A stretch of 15,396 nucleotides of DNA from JAABSP01 sp011390135 (GTDB taxonomy: Bacteria > Desulfobacterota > Desulfobacteria > Desulfobacterales > JAABSP01), in NCBI GenBank assembly GCA_011390135.1, contig JAABSZ010000087.1, positions 1 through 15,396 of the forward strand, in the 5' to 3' direction. Below, one piece after another: positions 7,203 to 13,847 of this stretch. The first letter of the stretch is position 1. The number at the start of each line of letters is the position of its first letter. The translations under genes and the position numbers were made by a program. The notes under the pieces are model-generated. The model was given only the letters and a program-made list of their open reading frames with translations, ran no database searches and was not told where the DNA came from.

Positions 7203-7439
7203 CTAACCGCCCCCCACCGGCGGAAAGATCCCGAGACGGTCTCCGCTCTTCAGGGGGGAGTCGAGGTCTGCCCGTGTATTGTTGATGAAGATGAGCTTTG
7301 CCTCCTTTTGGGGAATCGAAAGCGCCGTTACAACGTCGGCAACGGTCGCATCATCGGGAATCGGATAATGATCCCCATTCTCCGGCGCGAATTTGTTAAG
7401 CGTTGCAAATAGTTTGATCTGGATTTCAGGATTGGCCAT
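7203..7439 (-). CDS. MoaD/ThiS-like ubiquitin-fold sulfur carrier
   Basis: A 78-residue beta-grasp protein ending exactly in FPPVGGG, so the activatable C-terminal glycine is already exposed and needs no processing. The core IQIKLFATLNKFAP and LKSGDRLGIFPPV match the MoaD/ThiS pattern. The start at 7439 (MANPEIQIKLF) is chosen because GGGAAAG lies 7 nt upstream and the beta-grasp fold begins right after it. Upstream in-frame ATGs at 7487 and 7451 would add residues without family character. It is the first gene of a five-gene unit, with its stop 2 nt before the E1-like start, the classic carrier/activator arrangement. MoaD-type carriers donate sulfur for molybdopterin or tungstopterin, and ThiS-type ones for thiazole. 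No molybdopterin, thiazole or aldehyde oxidoreductase gene is in view to decide between them. Confidence 0.85.
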   Translation of the reverse strand: MANPEIQIKLFATLNKFAPENGDHYPIPDDATVADVVTALSIPQKEAKLIFINNTRADLDSPLKSGDRLGIFPPVGGG

Positions 7440-7453
7440 TATATTCTTTCCCA

Positions 7454-7480
7454 TTGCATTATCGGAACGGGGAGTATAAC
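7454..7480 (+). promoter_or_regulatory. Possible promoter of the AEC permease gene
   Basis: TTGCAT (7454-7459) and TATAAC (7475-7480) are separated by 15 nt, short for sigma70. It lies in the 94-nt divergent gap between the carrier gene and the permease gene and would give a leader of about 47 nt. Weak call, from similarity only. Confidence 0.3.
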
Positions 7481-7496
7481 ATTTCAATTATATGCA

Positions 7497-7526
7497 AGTG
7501 TACTGGGAAATTATCGGATAAGTCAA
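7497..7526 (-). promoter_or_regulatory. Possible promoter of the carrier/E1/tRNA-end operon
   Basis: On the minus strand TTGACT (7521-7526) and TACACT (7497-7502) are separated by 18 nt. A perfect TATAAT lies a little further down at 7487-7492 but without a good -35 partner at normal spacing. Either would place the start some 40-60 nt before the carrier ATG at 7439. The compact gap means this promoter and the divergent permease promoter share DNA. Confidence 0.4.
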
Positions 7527-7533
7527 GCGGACA

Positions 7534-8466
7534 ATGGAGATTCTCAATACAATCCTGCCGATATTCGCGGTCATCCTCACCGGATGGCTGGTCCGGCAGA
7601 AGGGTTTTATGCCCTCGAATTTTCTGGAGCCGGCAAACCGTCTCGTCTTCTATCTGGCGATCCCGGCCATGATCTTCAGCGCGATTGCCGGGGCATCTTT
7701 GAAGGCCCATTTCAACGGATATGCTCTTGCCATCACCCTCTTTTCCGCGGCCCTCATCTTCGGCGCGGCCTGGGGTATGGGCCTGCTCTTTCATCTGCGG
7801 AAAAGGGAGATGGGGACCTTTGTCCAGAGCGCGTTTCACGGGAATCTTGGCTACATCGGCCTTGCGGTGGCCTTCTATTTTCTGGGCGACGAGGGGCTGG
7901 TGCAGGCGAGCATCATCGCGGGCTCACTGATGATCCTGCAGAACCTGCTGGCGGTGCTGGTGCTTTCCTTTTACGGAGAGAGCCGGGATGGAGAGGCCAA
8001 AGGAAAAAAGGATCTTAAAAAGCTGGTTTTCCGGATCTTCGGCAATCCCATCATCCTCTCCGCGGTCGGGGGCATCCTCTACTCCCTGTCGGAGCTGCCG
8101 ATCCCGAAGATCATCGATCGGTCCCTGGATATCCTGAGCAATATGGCCCTCCCCCTGGCGCTTCTCATCATCGGCGCTTCCCTCTCTACGGAACTTATCC
8201 GAAGCCGGATCGGGCCGGTGCTCTGGACCGCGGCCATGAAACTGCTCCTGCTGCCGGCCCTGGGGCTTGGGCTTTTCACGCTTTTCGGCCTTCCGGCAAA
8301 GGTATATCTGCCGGGGCTGATCCTGCTGGCCTCGCCCACGGCCACGGTGGTCTATGTCATGGCCAAGGAGATGAACGGGGATGCCGATTTCGCGGTGGCC
8401 GCCATATCGGGAACCACGCTATTGTCTGCGGTCACCTTTTTTCTGTGGCTCAACATTCGAATATAG
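7534..8466 (+). CDS. AEC-family (auxin efflux carrier type) permease
   Basis: An integral inner-membrane protein of 310 residues with about ten hydrophobic segments, including 5-20, 36-54, 63-86, 124-146, 204-219, 234-252 and 285-306. Family hallmarks are the N-terminal ILPIFAVILTGWLVRQKGF, the broken helix around GNLGYIGLAV (103-112), NMALPLALLIIGASLS (203-218) and ASPTATVVYVMA (266-277). Two five-helix halves are separated by a charged cytoplasmic loop at about 148-164. Bacterial members export or import small organic acids such as malate or malonate, but the substrate cannot be read from sequence. The start at 7534 gives the standard family N-terminus although the Shine-Dalgarno is poor. 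The gene is divergent from the carrier/E1 unit. Its stop lies within an 11-bp tandem repeat, and 68 nt separate it from the first epimerase gene. Confidence 0.9.
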   Translation: MEILNTILPIFAVILTGWLVRQKGFMPSNFLEPANRLVFYLAIPAMIFSAIAGASLKAHFNGYALAITLFSAALIFGAAWGMGLLFHLRKREMGTFVQSAFHGNLGYIGLAVAFYFLGDEGLVQASIIAGSLMILQNLLAVLVLSFYGESRDGEAKGKKDLKKLVFRIFGNPIILSAVGGILYSLSELPIPKIIDRSLDILSNMALPLALLIIGASLSTELIRSRIGPVLWTAAMKLLLLPALGLGLFTLFGLPAKVYLPGLILLASPTATVVYVMAKEMNGDADFAVAAISGTTLLSAVTFFLWLNIRI

Positions 8467-8485
8467 TCCGAATATAGTCCGAATA
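8458..8485 (+). repeat. 11-bp tandem repeat across the permease stop codon
   Basis: Two perfect copies of CGAATATAGTC (8458-8468, 8469-8479) are followed by a partial third, CGAATA (8480-8485). The first copy supplies the last codons and TAG stop of the permease (8464-8466). Because 11 is not a multiple of three, the duplicated part is untranslated. It looks like a slippage duplication that lengthened the intergenic leader. Confidence 0.85.
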
Positions 8486-8523
8486 GAACAAGGAGGATAT
8501 TCATAATTCTAAAATCATTGGGA

Positions 8524-8530
8524 AAGGAGG
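8524..8530 (+). promoter_or_regulatory. Strong Shine-Dalgarno before a TTG start
   Basis: AAGGAGG lies 4 nt before TTG at 8535 and decides the start of the epimerase gene, since no in-frame ATG or GTG is close by. A second, identical AAGGAGG at 8490-8496 has no usable start codon at proper distance. Confidence 0.8.
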
Positions 8531-8534
8531 TCTA

Positions 8535-9485
8535 TTGGCACATCGAATTCAAAAGGCGCTGGTGACGGGTGGAGCCGGTTTCATCGGCTCCCATATCGCC
8601 GAAACCCTCTCGGGGCAAGGGGTCGAAACTGTTGTGATGGATGATCTGAGCAGCGGAAAGATGGCCAATCTCGATGGGTTCAAAGACCGGATCACATTTG
8701 TCAAAGGAGACATCCGGGACATGGAGACCGTAAAGGCGGCCGCGGCCGGCTGCGATCTGGTCTTTCACGAGGCCGCGTTCGTCTCGGTTCCCGCGTCGGT
8801 GCAGGACCCGGTGCTTTCGGCCGGCATCAATGAGATCGGAACCCTCACGGTGCTGGAGGGGGCCCGGAACGTCGGGGTCAAAAGAGTGGTTCTGGCAGCT
8901 TCCAGCGCGGTCTATGGTGATCCGGAGACGGTTCCTATCACTGAAGAAGCCCGCAAACGCCCCACGAGCCCCTATGCGGTTCAAAAACTGACTCTCGAGT
9001 TCTATGCAGATCTCTACAATGAACTGTACGGGATGGAGACGGTCTGCCTCCGGTATTTCAATGTCTATGGCCCCCGTCAGGACCCCTCCTCTCCATATTC
9101 CGGGGTGATCTCCATCTTTTCCGCCAAAGCCGGTGCAAAGGAGAGGCCGCTGATTTACGGAGACGGGAATCAGTTCCGGGATTTCATCTTTGTCTCGGAT
9201 GTGGTAAGAGCAAATCTCGTTGCAGCAGGGCATGAAGATGCCCCGGGCCATACTTTCAATATAGGCACGGGGCGGCGGACCTCGGTCAATGAACTCTGGG
9301 AGAGGATCGCAACCATTTCAGGTGCGGCCGGCATCGAACCGGAATATGAACCGGCAAGAGAGGGGGATATCTATGCATCCCTTGCCGAGGTGCAGAAGGC
9401 CGAATCGATCCTCGGCTTTAAAGCAAAGATCTCACTGGATGAGGGGTTGAAAAGGACACTGGCCTGGTATCAGGGTTTGGCATAA
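8535..9485 (+). CDS. UDP-hexose 4-epimerase-type NAD-dependent sugar epimerase
   Basis: An extended short-chain dehydrogenase/reductase of 316 residues that should use bound NAD to epimerise a nucleotide sugar at C4. The Rossmann loop is TGGAGFIG (11-18), D36-D37 end the second strand for NAD selection, SSAVYG spans 123-128, and the catalytic Tyr-Lys pair is YAVQK (Y147, K151). RYFNVYGPRQDPSSPYSGVI and GDGNQFRDFIFVSDVV resemble GalE/WbpP-type UDP-GlcNAc or UDP-Glc 4-epimerases. The exact sugar is not certain, so no symbol is given. It starts at TTG, which together with a strong Shine-Dalgarno suggests tuned expression. The second epimerase gene begins 17 nt after its stop, so the pair is co-transcribed and probably supplies surface polysaccharide precursors. 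Confidence 0.9.
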   Translation: MAHRIQKALVTGGAGFIGSHIAETLSGQGVETVVMDDLSSGKMANLDGFKDRITFVKGDIRDMETVKAAAAGCDLVFHEAAFVSVPASVQDPVLSAGINEIGTLTVLEGARNVGVKRVVLAASSAVYGDPETVPITEEARKRPTSPYAVQKLTLEFYADLYNELYGMETVCLRYFNVYGPRQDPSSPYSGVISIFSAKAGAKERPLIYGDGNQFRDFIFVSDVVRANLVAAGHEDAPGHTFNIGTGRRTSVNELWERIATISGAAGIEPEYEPAREGDIYASLAEVQKAESILGFKAKISLDEGLKRTLAWYQGLA

Positions 9486-9502
9486 CAAAAAGGAGAGAGC
9501 AT

Positions 9503-10525
9503 ATGAAAGTGGAATTCAAGCGGGCGCTTGTGACAGGAGCTGCAGGGTTTATCGGGTACCATCTGTCGAAACGGCTTCTGGAGGCAGGAATTGGAGTTGT
9601 CGGGATTGACAATATGAACCCCTATTACGATGTGAAGCTGAAAGAAGACCGGCTGGCCCAACTGAGGAATTATAAAGGCTTCACCTTCCATCAGATCGAT
9701 CTTGCCGATCTTTCGGCCATGGAGAAGGTCTTTGCCGAATCAGATATCGAGGTGGCCGTCAATCTTGCAGCCCAAGCCGGGGTCCGCTACTCCCTGGAAA
9801 ATCCCCACGCCTATGTCCAGGCCAATCTGGTCGGATTCGTCAATCTGCTGGAGTGCTGCCGTCACAACAAGACAAAGCATCTCGTCTTTGCCTCTTCCAG
9901 CTCGGTTTACGGGGCCAATACAAAGATGCCCTTTTCGATCCACCAGAATATCGACCACCCGGTCTCCCTCTATGCGGCCACCAAAAAATCCAACGAGCTG
10001 ATGGCCCACACCTACAGCCATCTCTACGGGCTCCCCTGCACAGGTCTCCGGTTTTTTACGGTCTACGGCCCCTGGGGAAGGCCCGACATGGCGCTCTTTC
10101 TCTTCACGGACGCGATCCTGAATGACCGGCCCATCAAGGTCTTCAACCACGGGAAGATGAGGCGGGACTTCACCTACATCGATGACATCGTCGAAGGGGT
10201 GGTCCGGGTCATGGCCCGATATCCCGAGCCCGATCCGGCGTGGAGCGGGGACGCCCCTGACCCCGGAACCTCCTATGTACCCTATCGAGTCTATAACATC
10301 GGAAACAATGCGCCCATCGAGCTGACCCGGTTCATCGAGGTGATCGAGGAGGCGCTCGGGAAAAAGGCAGTCAAGAATATGATGGAGATGCAGCCGGGGG
10401 ATGTTCCCGCGACCTATGCCGATATCGATGATTTACAAAAGGATGTGGGATTCAGACCGGCAACGCCCATCGAGACGGGCGTTGCCCGGTTTGTGGAGTG
10501 GTATCGCGACTATTACGGTCGCTGA
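9503..10525 (+). CDS. UDP-glucuronate 4-epimerase-type enzyme
   Basis: A 340-residue extended SDR that should convert UDP-glucuronate to UDP-galacturonate for lipopolysaccharide or capsule. It has TGAAGFIG (11-18), D36 for NAD, SSSSVYG (131-137) and the catalytic YAATK (Y157, K161). The family-specific blocks are IDNMNPYYDVKLKEDRL near 35-51, LAAQAGVRYSLENP (88-101), RFFTVYGPWGRPDMALF (183-199) and RRDFTYIDDIVEGV. These blocks are characteristic of UDP-glucuronate 4-epimerases of the LspL/capsule protein I group. AAGGAGAG precedes the ATG at good distance. It follows the GalE-like gene by 17 nt, and its last 13 nt overlap the converging queD gene. Family assignment is strong; activity on UDP-glucuronate specifically is inferred from similarity. 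Confidence 0.92.
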   Translation: MKVEFKRALVTGAAGFIGYHLSKRLLEAGIGVVGIDNMNPYYDVKLKEDRLAQLRNYKGFTFHQIDLADLSAMEKVFAESDIEVAVNLAAQAGVRYSLENPHAYVQANLVGFVNLLECCRHNKTKHLVFASSSSVYGANTKMPFSIHQNIDHPVSLYAATKKSNELMAHTYSHLYGLPCTGLRFFTVYGPWGRPDMALFLFTDAILNDRPIKVFNHGKMRRDFTYIDDIVEGVVRVMARYPEPDPAWSGDAPDPGTSYVPYRVYNIGNNAPIELTRFIEVIEEALGKKAVKNMMEMQPGDVPATYADIDDLQKDVGFRPATPIETGVARFVEWYRDYYGR

Positions 10526-10899
10526 GGAGGGATGTACGCGGCCCCTGCATTCTCCGACTCCCATGCCCGGACCCGGCTCACCCGGGCAGGGCTCCCGACA
10601 AGGCGTTCGGAAAGGGCATCTGCAATATAGCGGGCGATGTTTTCGGAAGAGGGCGCAACTGCATCGTTAAAAAGATCCAGCTCGTTCAAGAACTTGTGGT
10701 CGAGGGTCTCCATGATCCCGGCCACATGCTTTTTCAATACCCCGAAGTCCATGAGGATGCCGGCCTTCGGTTGGAGCTGATCCCCCTGAACCTGCACCTC
10801 CACCTTCCAGTTGTGGCCGTGGAGGTTTTCGCATTTTTGGGCCACCATCTTCAGTTGGTGCGCGGCCGCAAAATGGGTTACTACAGTCAGTTCGTACAT
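10513..10899 (-). CDS. queD: 6-carboxy-5,6,7,8-tetrahydropterin synthase
   Basis: It converts dihydroneopterin triphosphate to 6-carboxytetrahydropterin, the second step toward preQ0, queuosine and other 7-deazaguanines. The 128 residues match QueD length. The Zn ligands H14, H27 and H29 and the nucleophile C23 are seen in CENLHGH (23-29), the C-x-x-x-HGH spacing of QueD rather than the longer spacing of pyruvoyltetrahydropterin synthase. LDHKFLN (66-72) carries the Asp-His pair, PSSENIARYI spans 83-92, and AWESENAGA carries the pterin-anchoring E114. The start has AAGGGAG 5 nt upstream. It lies 66 nt downstream of dnaJ on the same strand and overlaps the converging epimerase gene by 13 bp. 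No queC, queE or queF is nearby. Confidence 0.93.
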   Translation of the reverse strand: MYELTVVTHFAAAHQLKMVAQKCENLHGHNWKVEVQVQGDQLQPKAGILMDFGVLKKHVAGIMETLDHKFLNELDLFNDAVAPSSENIARYIADALSERLVGSPARVSRVRAWESENAGAAYIPPQRP

Positions 10900-10940
10900 G
10901 GTCGCTCCCTTATATCAGCCGTAACCGGTTGCCCGGCCCG

Positions 10941-10970
10941 ATGGGTCCTGATGGATACTGATGGATCAGT
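10941..10970. repeat. 10-bp tandem repeat across the dnaJ stop codon
   Basis: Three consecutive decamers, ATGGGTCCTG, ATGGATACTG and ATGGATCAGT, share ATGGRT and mostly the following CTG phase. The dnaJ stop (TGA on the minus strand, 10966-10968) lies in the third unit, so the repeat spans the dnaJ end and the gap before queD. The copies are diverged, so this is an old duplication. Confidence 0.5.
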
Positions 10971-12081
10971 TGGCCGCCTGCGCGCGGTCACCTTTGAAGA
11001 TATTTTTCAGTTTGCTTCGGAATTTCCTGGCCTCGGCCTTTTCAAACTCCCGGAGCAGTTCCTCCTGCTTCTTGCTGAGATTGGTGGGGGTCTTGACCAT
11101 CACCTGGATGATCTGATCGCCCTTGTCACCGGTCCGCAGGGAAGGGATGCCCTCGCCGCGCATCCGGATGATCTCTCCGGCCTGGGTCCCTTTGGGGATC
11201 TCGAAGAGTTTCTCCCCCTCGAGGGTGGGAACTTTGATCTTGTCGCCCAGCGCGGCCTGGACAAAGGAGATCGAGATCTGGCAGATGACGTCCGTGCCGT
11301 TTCTCTGGAAGAAGTCATGGGGCTCCACATGGATAAAGACGTAGAGATCCCCCGGAGGTCCGCCCATTGTTCCGGGCTCGCCCTCTTCGGTGAGGCGAAG
11401 CCTGGAGCCGTTGTCCACCCCGCCCGGTATTTTCACCGAGACTTTTTTGGTGGTCCGGATCTTTCCCATGCCCCGGCACTCGGGACAGGGGTGGGTGATG
11501 GCCTGGCCCGCGCCCCGACACCCGGGACATGTGGTGCGTACCGTAAAAAAACCCTGAGAGCGTGAGATCTGTCCGCTGCCGCCGCACTGCCTGCAGGTCT
11601 CCGGATAGGTTCCGGGCTCGGTGCCGGTTCCGTTGCATTCGGGGCAGCCGGACATCTTGTCCACGGAGATCTCGGTCTCCTTGCCGAAAGCGGCATCCAT
11701 GAAGCTCAGCTTCATATCATACCGGAGATCCGATCCACGGTTGGCACGGCTTCGGGTACGCCGACCCGTGTTGAAGCCGAAGAAGTCCTCGAAGATGTCT
11801 CCGAAGCTGGAGAAGATGTCATCAAAGCCGCCGAACCCGGAAAAGCCGGTTCCCTCAAGCCCCTGATGGCCGTACTGATCATATAGACTCCGCTTCTGCG
11901 GGTCTCTCAAAACCTCATATGCCTCGGCCCCCTCCTTGAATTTCTCCTCGGCCGTTTTGTCTCCCGGATTCTTGTCCGGGTGGTATTTCATTGCCAGTTT
12001 TCGATAGTTTGCCTTGATCTCGCCGTCCGTTGAGGTCCGGCTGATGCCAAGGATCTCGTAATAGTCCCTTTTGTTCGCCAT
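10966..12081 (-). CDS. dnaJ: Chaperone protein DnaJ (type I Hsp40)
   Basis: A co-chaperone that delivers unfolded clients to DnaK and stimulates its ATPase. At 371 residues it is full-length. Domains in order are the J domain (1-70, HPD at 34-36), a Gly/Phe region (about 74-104: GFSGFGGFDDIF and FEDFFGFNTG), and a cysteine-rich zinc domain with four repeats. The repeats are CPECNGTG (146), CRQCGGSG (163), CPGCRGAG (185) and CPECRGMG (199). Two substrate-binding beta domains and a C-terminal dimerisation helix follow. All eight zinc cysteines are present. It is not next to dnaK or grpE in this window. A good sigma70-type promoter lies in the 100-nt gap after nadB, so it can be expressed independently of the upstream genes. 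CAGGAA lies just before the ATG. No CIRCE inverted repeat was seen. Confidence 0.98.
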   Translation of the reverse strand: MANKRDYYEILGISRTSTDGEIKANYRKLAMKYHPDKNPGDKTAEEKFKEGAEAYEVLRDPQKRSLYDQYGHQGLEGTGFSGFGGFDDIFSSFGDIFEDFFGFNTGRRTRSRANRGSDLRYDMKLSFMDAAFGKETEISVDKMSGCPECNGTGTEPGTYPETCRQCGGSGQISRSQGFFTVRTTCPGCRGAGQAITHPCPECRGMGKIRTTKKVSVKIPGGVDNGSRLRLTEEGEPGTMGGPPGDLYVFIHVEPHDFFQRNGTDVICQISISFVQAALGDKIKVPTLEGEKLFEIPKGTQAGEIIRMRGEGIPSLRTGDKGDQIIQVMVKTPTNLSKKQEELLREFEKAEARKFRSKLKNIFKGDRAQAAN

Positions 12082-12144
12082 GAAAGTTCCTGATTATTCC
12101 TAGTGCTTTCTTATAGTTAGAATTTGACAGACCACCCTTGGGAT

Positions 12145-12172
12145 AGGATAATGCAAAATCGGCCCTTGTCAA
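12145..12172 (-). promoter_or_regulatory. Promoter of dnaJ (and probably queD)
   Basis: On the minus strand a perfect TTGACA (12167-12172) is followed after 16 nt by TATCCT (12145-12150). It begins 10 nt downstream of the nadB stop and would give a leader of about 55-60 nt before the dnaJ ATG. The site looks like a housekeeping sigma70 promoter, not a heat-shock sigma32 one. Confidence 0.6.
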
Positions 12173-12181
12173 TAATGGTTC

Positions 12182-13807
12182 TCAACCCACAAAGGGGCGT
12201 CGGATGACCGTATCTTTCTGCCGGCGACGGTCGTCTCTGTTCGGATATTCGATGTTGTAGTGAAGCCCCCGGCTCTCTCTTCGATGCATCGCACCCCTGA
12301 TGATCAGTTCTGCCACGGTCGCGATGTTCCTCAGCTCGATCAGGTCCGAGGCCACTTTGAAGTTCCAGTAATACTCGTGGATCTCGCTGGTGATGATCTT
12401 GATGCGCCGGCGGGCCCGGGCAAGCCGCTTGTTTGATCGGACTATCCCGACATAGTTCCACATGAGCCGGCGGATCTCGTCCCAGTTGTGGGATACCATG
12501 ATCAGTTCGTCGCTGTCGGTGGTTCCCGATTCATCCCATAGGGGCGGGTGGGGCGTCTGGCGGATGTCGGGCCTTTTCAGTTCTCCGATGGCCTTTTCTG
12601 CGGCCCGGTCCGCATAGACCAGGGCCTCGATCAGGGAGTTGCTGGCCAGCCGGTTGGCCCCGTGCAGGCCCGTGCAGGCGCTCTCCCCCACCACATAGAG
12701 GCGCTGGATGTCGCTTCTGCCGAACATGTCGGTCGCGATGCCGCCGCACATGTAGTGGGCCGCGGGAACGACAGGGATCGGCTCTGCCGTCATATCGATG
12801 TTGAACTCAAGACATTTCTCGTAGAGATTCGGGAACCGGCGCCGGACAATCTCCCCATCCTTTTGTGAAATATCGAGAAAGACCGAATCGTCACCGCTCT
12901 TTTTCATCTCTCTGTCGATGGCCCGGGCCACCACATCCCGGCACGCCAGATCCTTCAGCGGGGAATACTTCTCCATGAAAGGCTCCCCCTTGGCGTCGAT
13001 GAGAACCCCGCCCTCTCCCCGGACCGCCTCGGAGATGAGGAAGTTCTTTGCCTCGGGATGGTAGAGGCAGGTCGGGTGGAACTGGACGAATTCGGTGTTG
13101 GCCACCGTTGCTCCGGCCCTATACCCCATTGCGATCCCGTCGCCCGTGGCCACGTCCGGATTGCTGGTGTAGAGATAGACCTTGCCCGCGCCGCCGGTCG
13201 CCAGAAGGGTGATCGACGCGCAGAAGGTCTTGACATGCTGGGTCCGGTTCTCCAGTACATAGGCCCCGCAGCAGTGATCCTCGTGGGTGGTGGTCACCTG
13301 GCCACGATTCATCCGGGTTGAGACGGTGATCAGATCGATGGCGATATGCTCTTCATGGATCTCGATATTGGGATGAGCCCGGACATGATCCACCAGCACC
13401 CGCTCCACCTCCCGGCCTGTCATATCCTCGGCATGGACGATCCGCTTGCGGGAGTGCCCACCCTCCCGGCCCAGATCGAGATCCTCTCCATTCTCCTCTT
13501 TCCGGTTGAATTTCACCCCGAGTTCGATCAGCTCCTGAATCCGGTCCGGACCGTTTTTGACCACCATCTCCACAACATCCCGATTGCAGAGGCCGTCGCC
13601 CGAGTCCAGGGTATCCTGGATATGCAGGTCAAAGGAGTCGAGGGTGTCGAAAACCGATGCGATCCCGCCCTGGGCCAAACTCGTGTTGCTGTCTGCAATC
13701 CCCCGCTTGGTGACGATGGCCACGGTCCCGGCCTGTGCGGCCTTCAATGCAAAGGAGAGACCAGCCACACCGCTGCCGATCACCAGAAAGTCTGTTTTGA
13801 TCTCCAT
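12182..13807 (-). CDS. nadB: L-aspartate oxidase
   Basis: A cytoplasmic flavoenzyme that oxidises L-aspartate to iminoaspartate for NAD synthesis; in anaerobes fumarate can be the electron acceptor. The 541 residues match the family. FAD binding is shown by VIGSGVAGLS (9-18), SLAQGGIA (43-50) and LATGGAGKVY (202-211). The active site has HPT (H244), SEAVRGEGG (259-267) and the catalytic R290 in LACRDVVARAIDRE, at the same numbering as the E. coli enzyme. AAHYMCGGI and GLHGANRLASNSLIEALVYA complete the flavin and substrate sites. The start at 13807 is chosen because MEIKTDFLVIGSG is the family N-terminus; 36 extra in-frame codons upstream would overlap the previous gene. The SH3-domain gene ends 40 nt upstream. 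nadA and nadC are not in view. Confidence 0.97.
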   Translation of the reverse strand: MEIKTDFLVIGSGVAGLSFALKAAQAGTVAIVTKRGIADSNTSLAQGGIASVFDTLDSFDLHIQDTLDSGDGLCNRDVVEMVVKNGPDRIQELIELGVKFNRKEENGEDLDLGREGGHSRKRIVHAEDMTGREVERVLVDHVRAHPNIEIHEEHIAIDLITVSTRMNRGQVTTTHEDHCCGAYVLENRTQHVKTFCASITLLATGGAGKVYLYTSNPDVATGDGIAMGYRAGATVANTEFVQFHPTCLYHPEAKNFLISEAVRGEGGVLIDAKGEPFMEKYSPLKDLACRDVVARAIDREMKKSGDDSVFLDISQKDGEIVRRRFPNLYEKCLEFNIDMTAEPIPVVPAAHYMCGGIATDMFGRSDIQRLYVVGESACTGLHGANRLASNSLIEALVYADRAAEKAIGELKRPDIRQTPHPPLWDESGTTDSDELIMVSHNWDEIRRLMWNYVGIVRSNKRLARARRRIKIITSEIHEYYWNFKVASDLIELRNIATVAELIIRGAMHRRESRGLHYNIEYPNRDDRRRQKDTVIRRPFVG

Positions 13808-13847
13808 AGGTTTCCCGATCTTCCGGCTTCTTACGGACCGGTTTTTT

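Noticed and set aside
7440..7487. Longer start for the MoaD-like carrier
   Set aside because: The upstream ATGs add residues outside the beta-grasp fold, while 7439 has GGGAAAG at correct distance.
10498..11565. Plus-strand open frame of 355 codons opposite queD and dnaJ
   Set aside because: It is a shadow of two well-identified minus-strand genes.
12085..12181. CIRCE or sigma32-type heat-shock element before dnaJ
   Set aside because: No CIRCE inverted repeat or clear sigma32 hexamers were found; the TTGACA/TATCCT pair explains the promoter.
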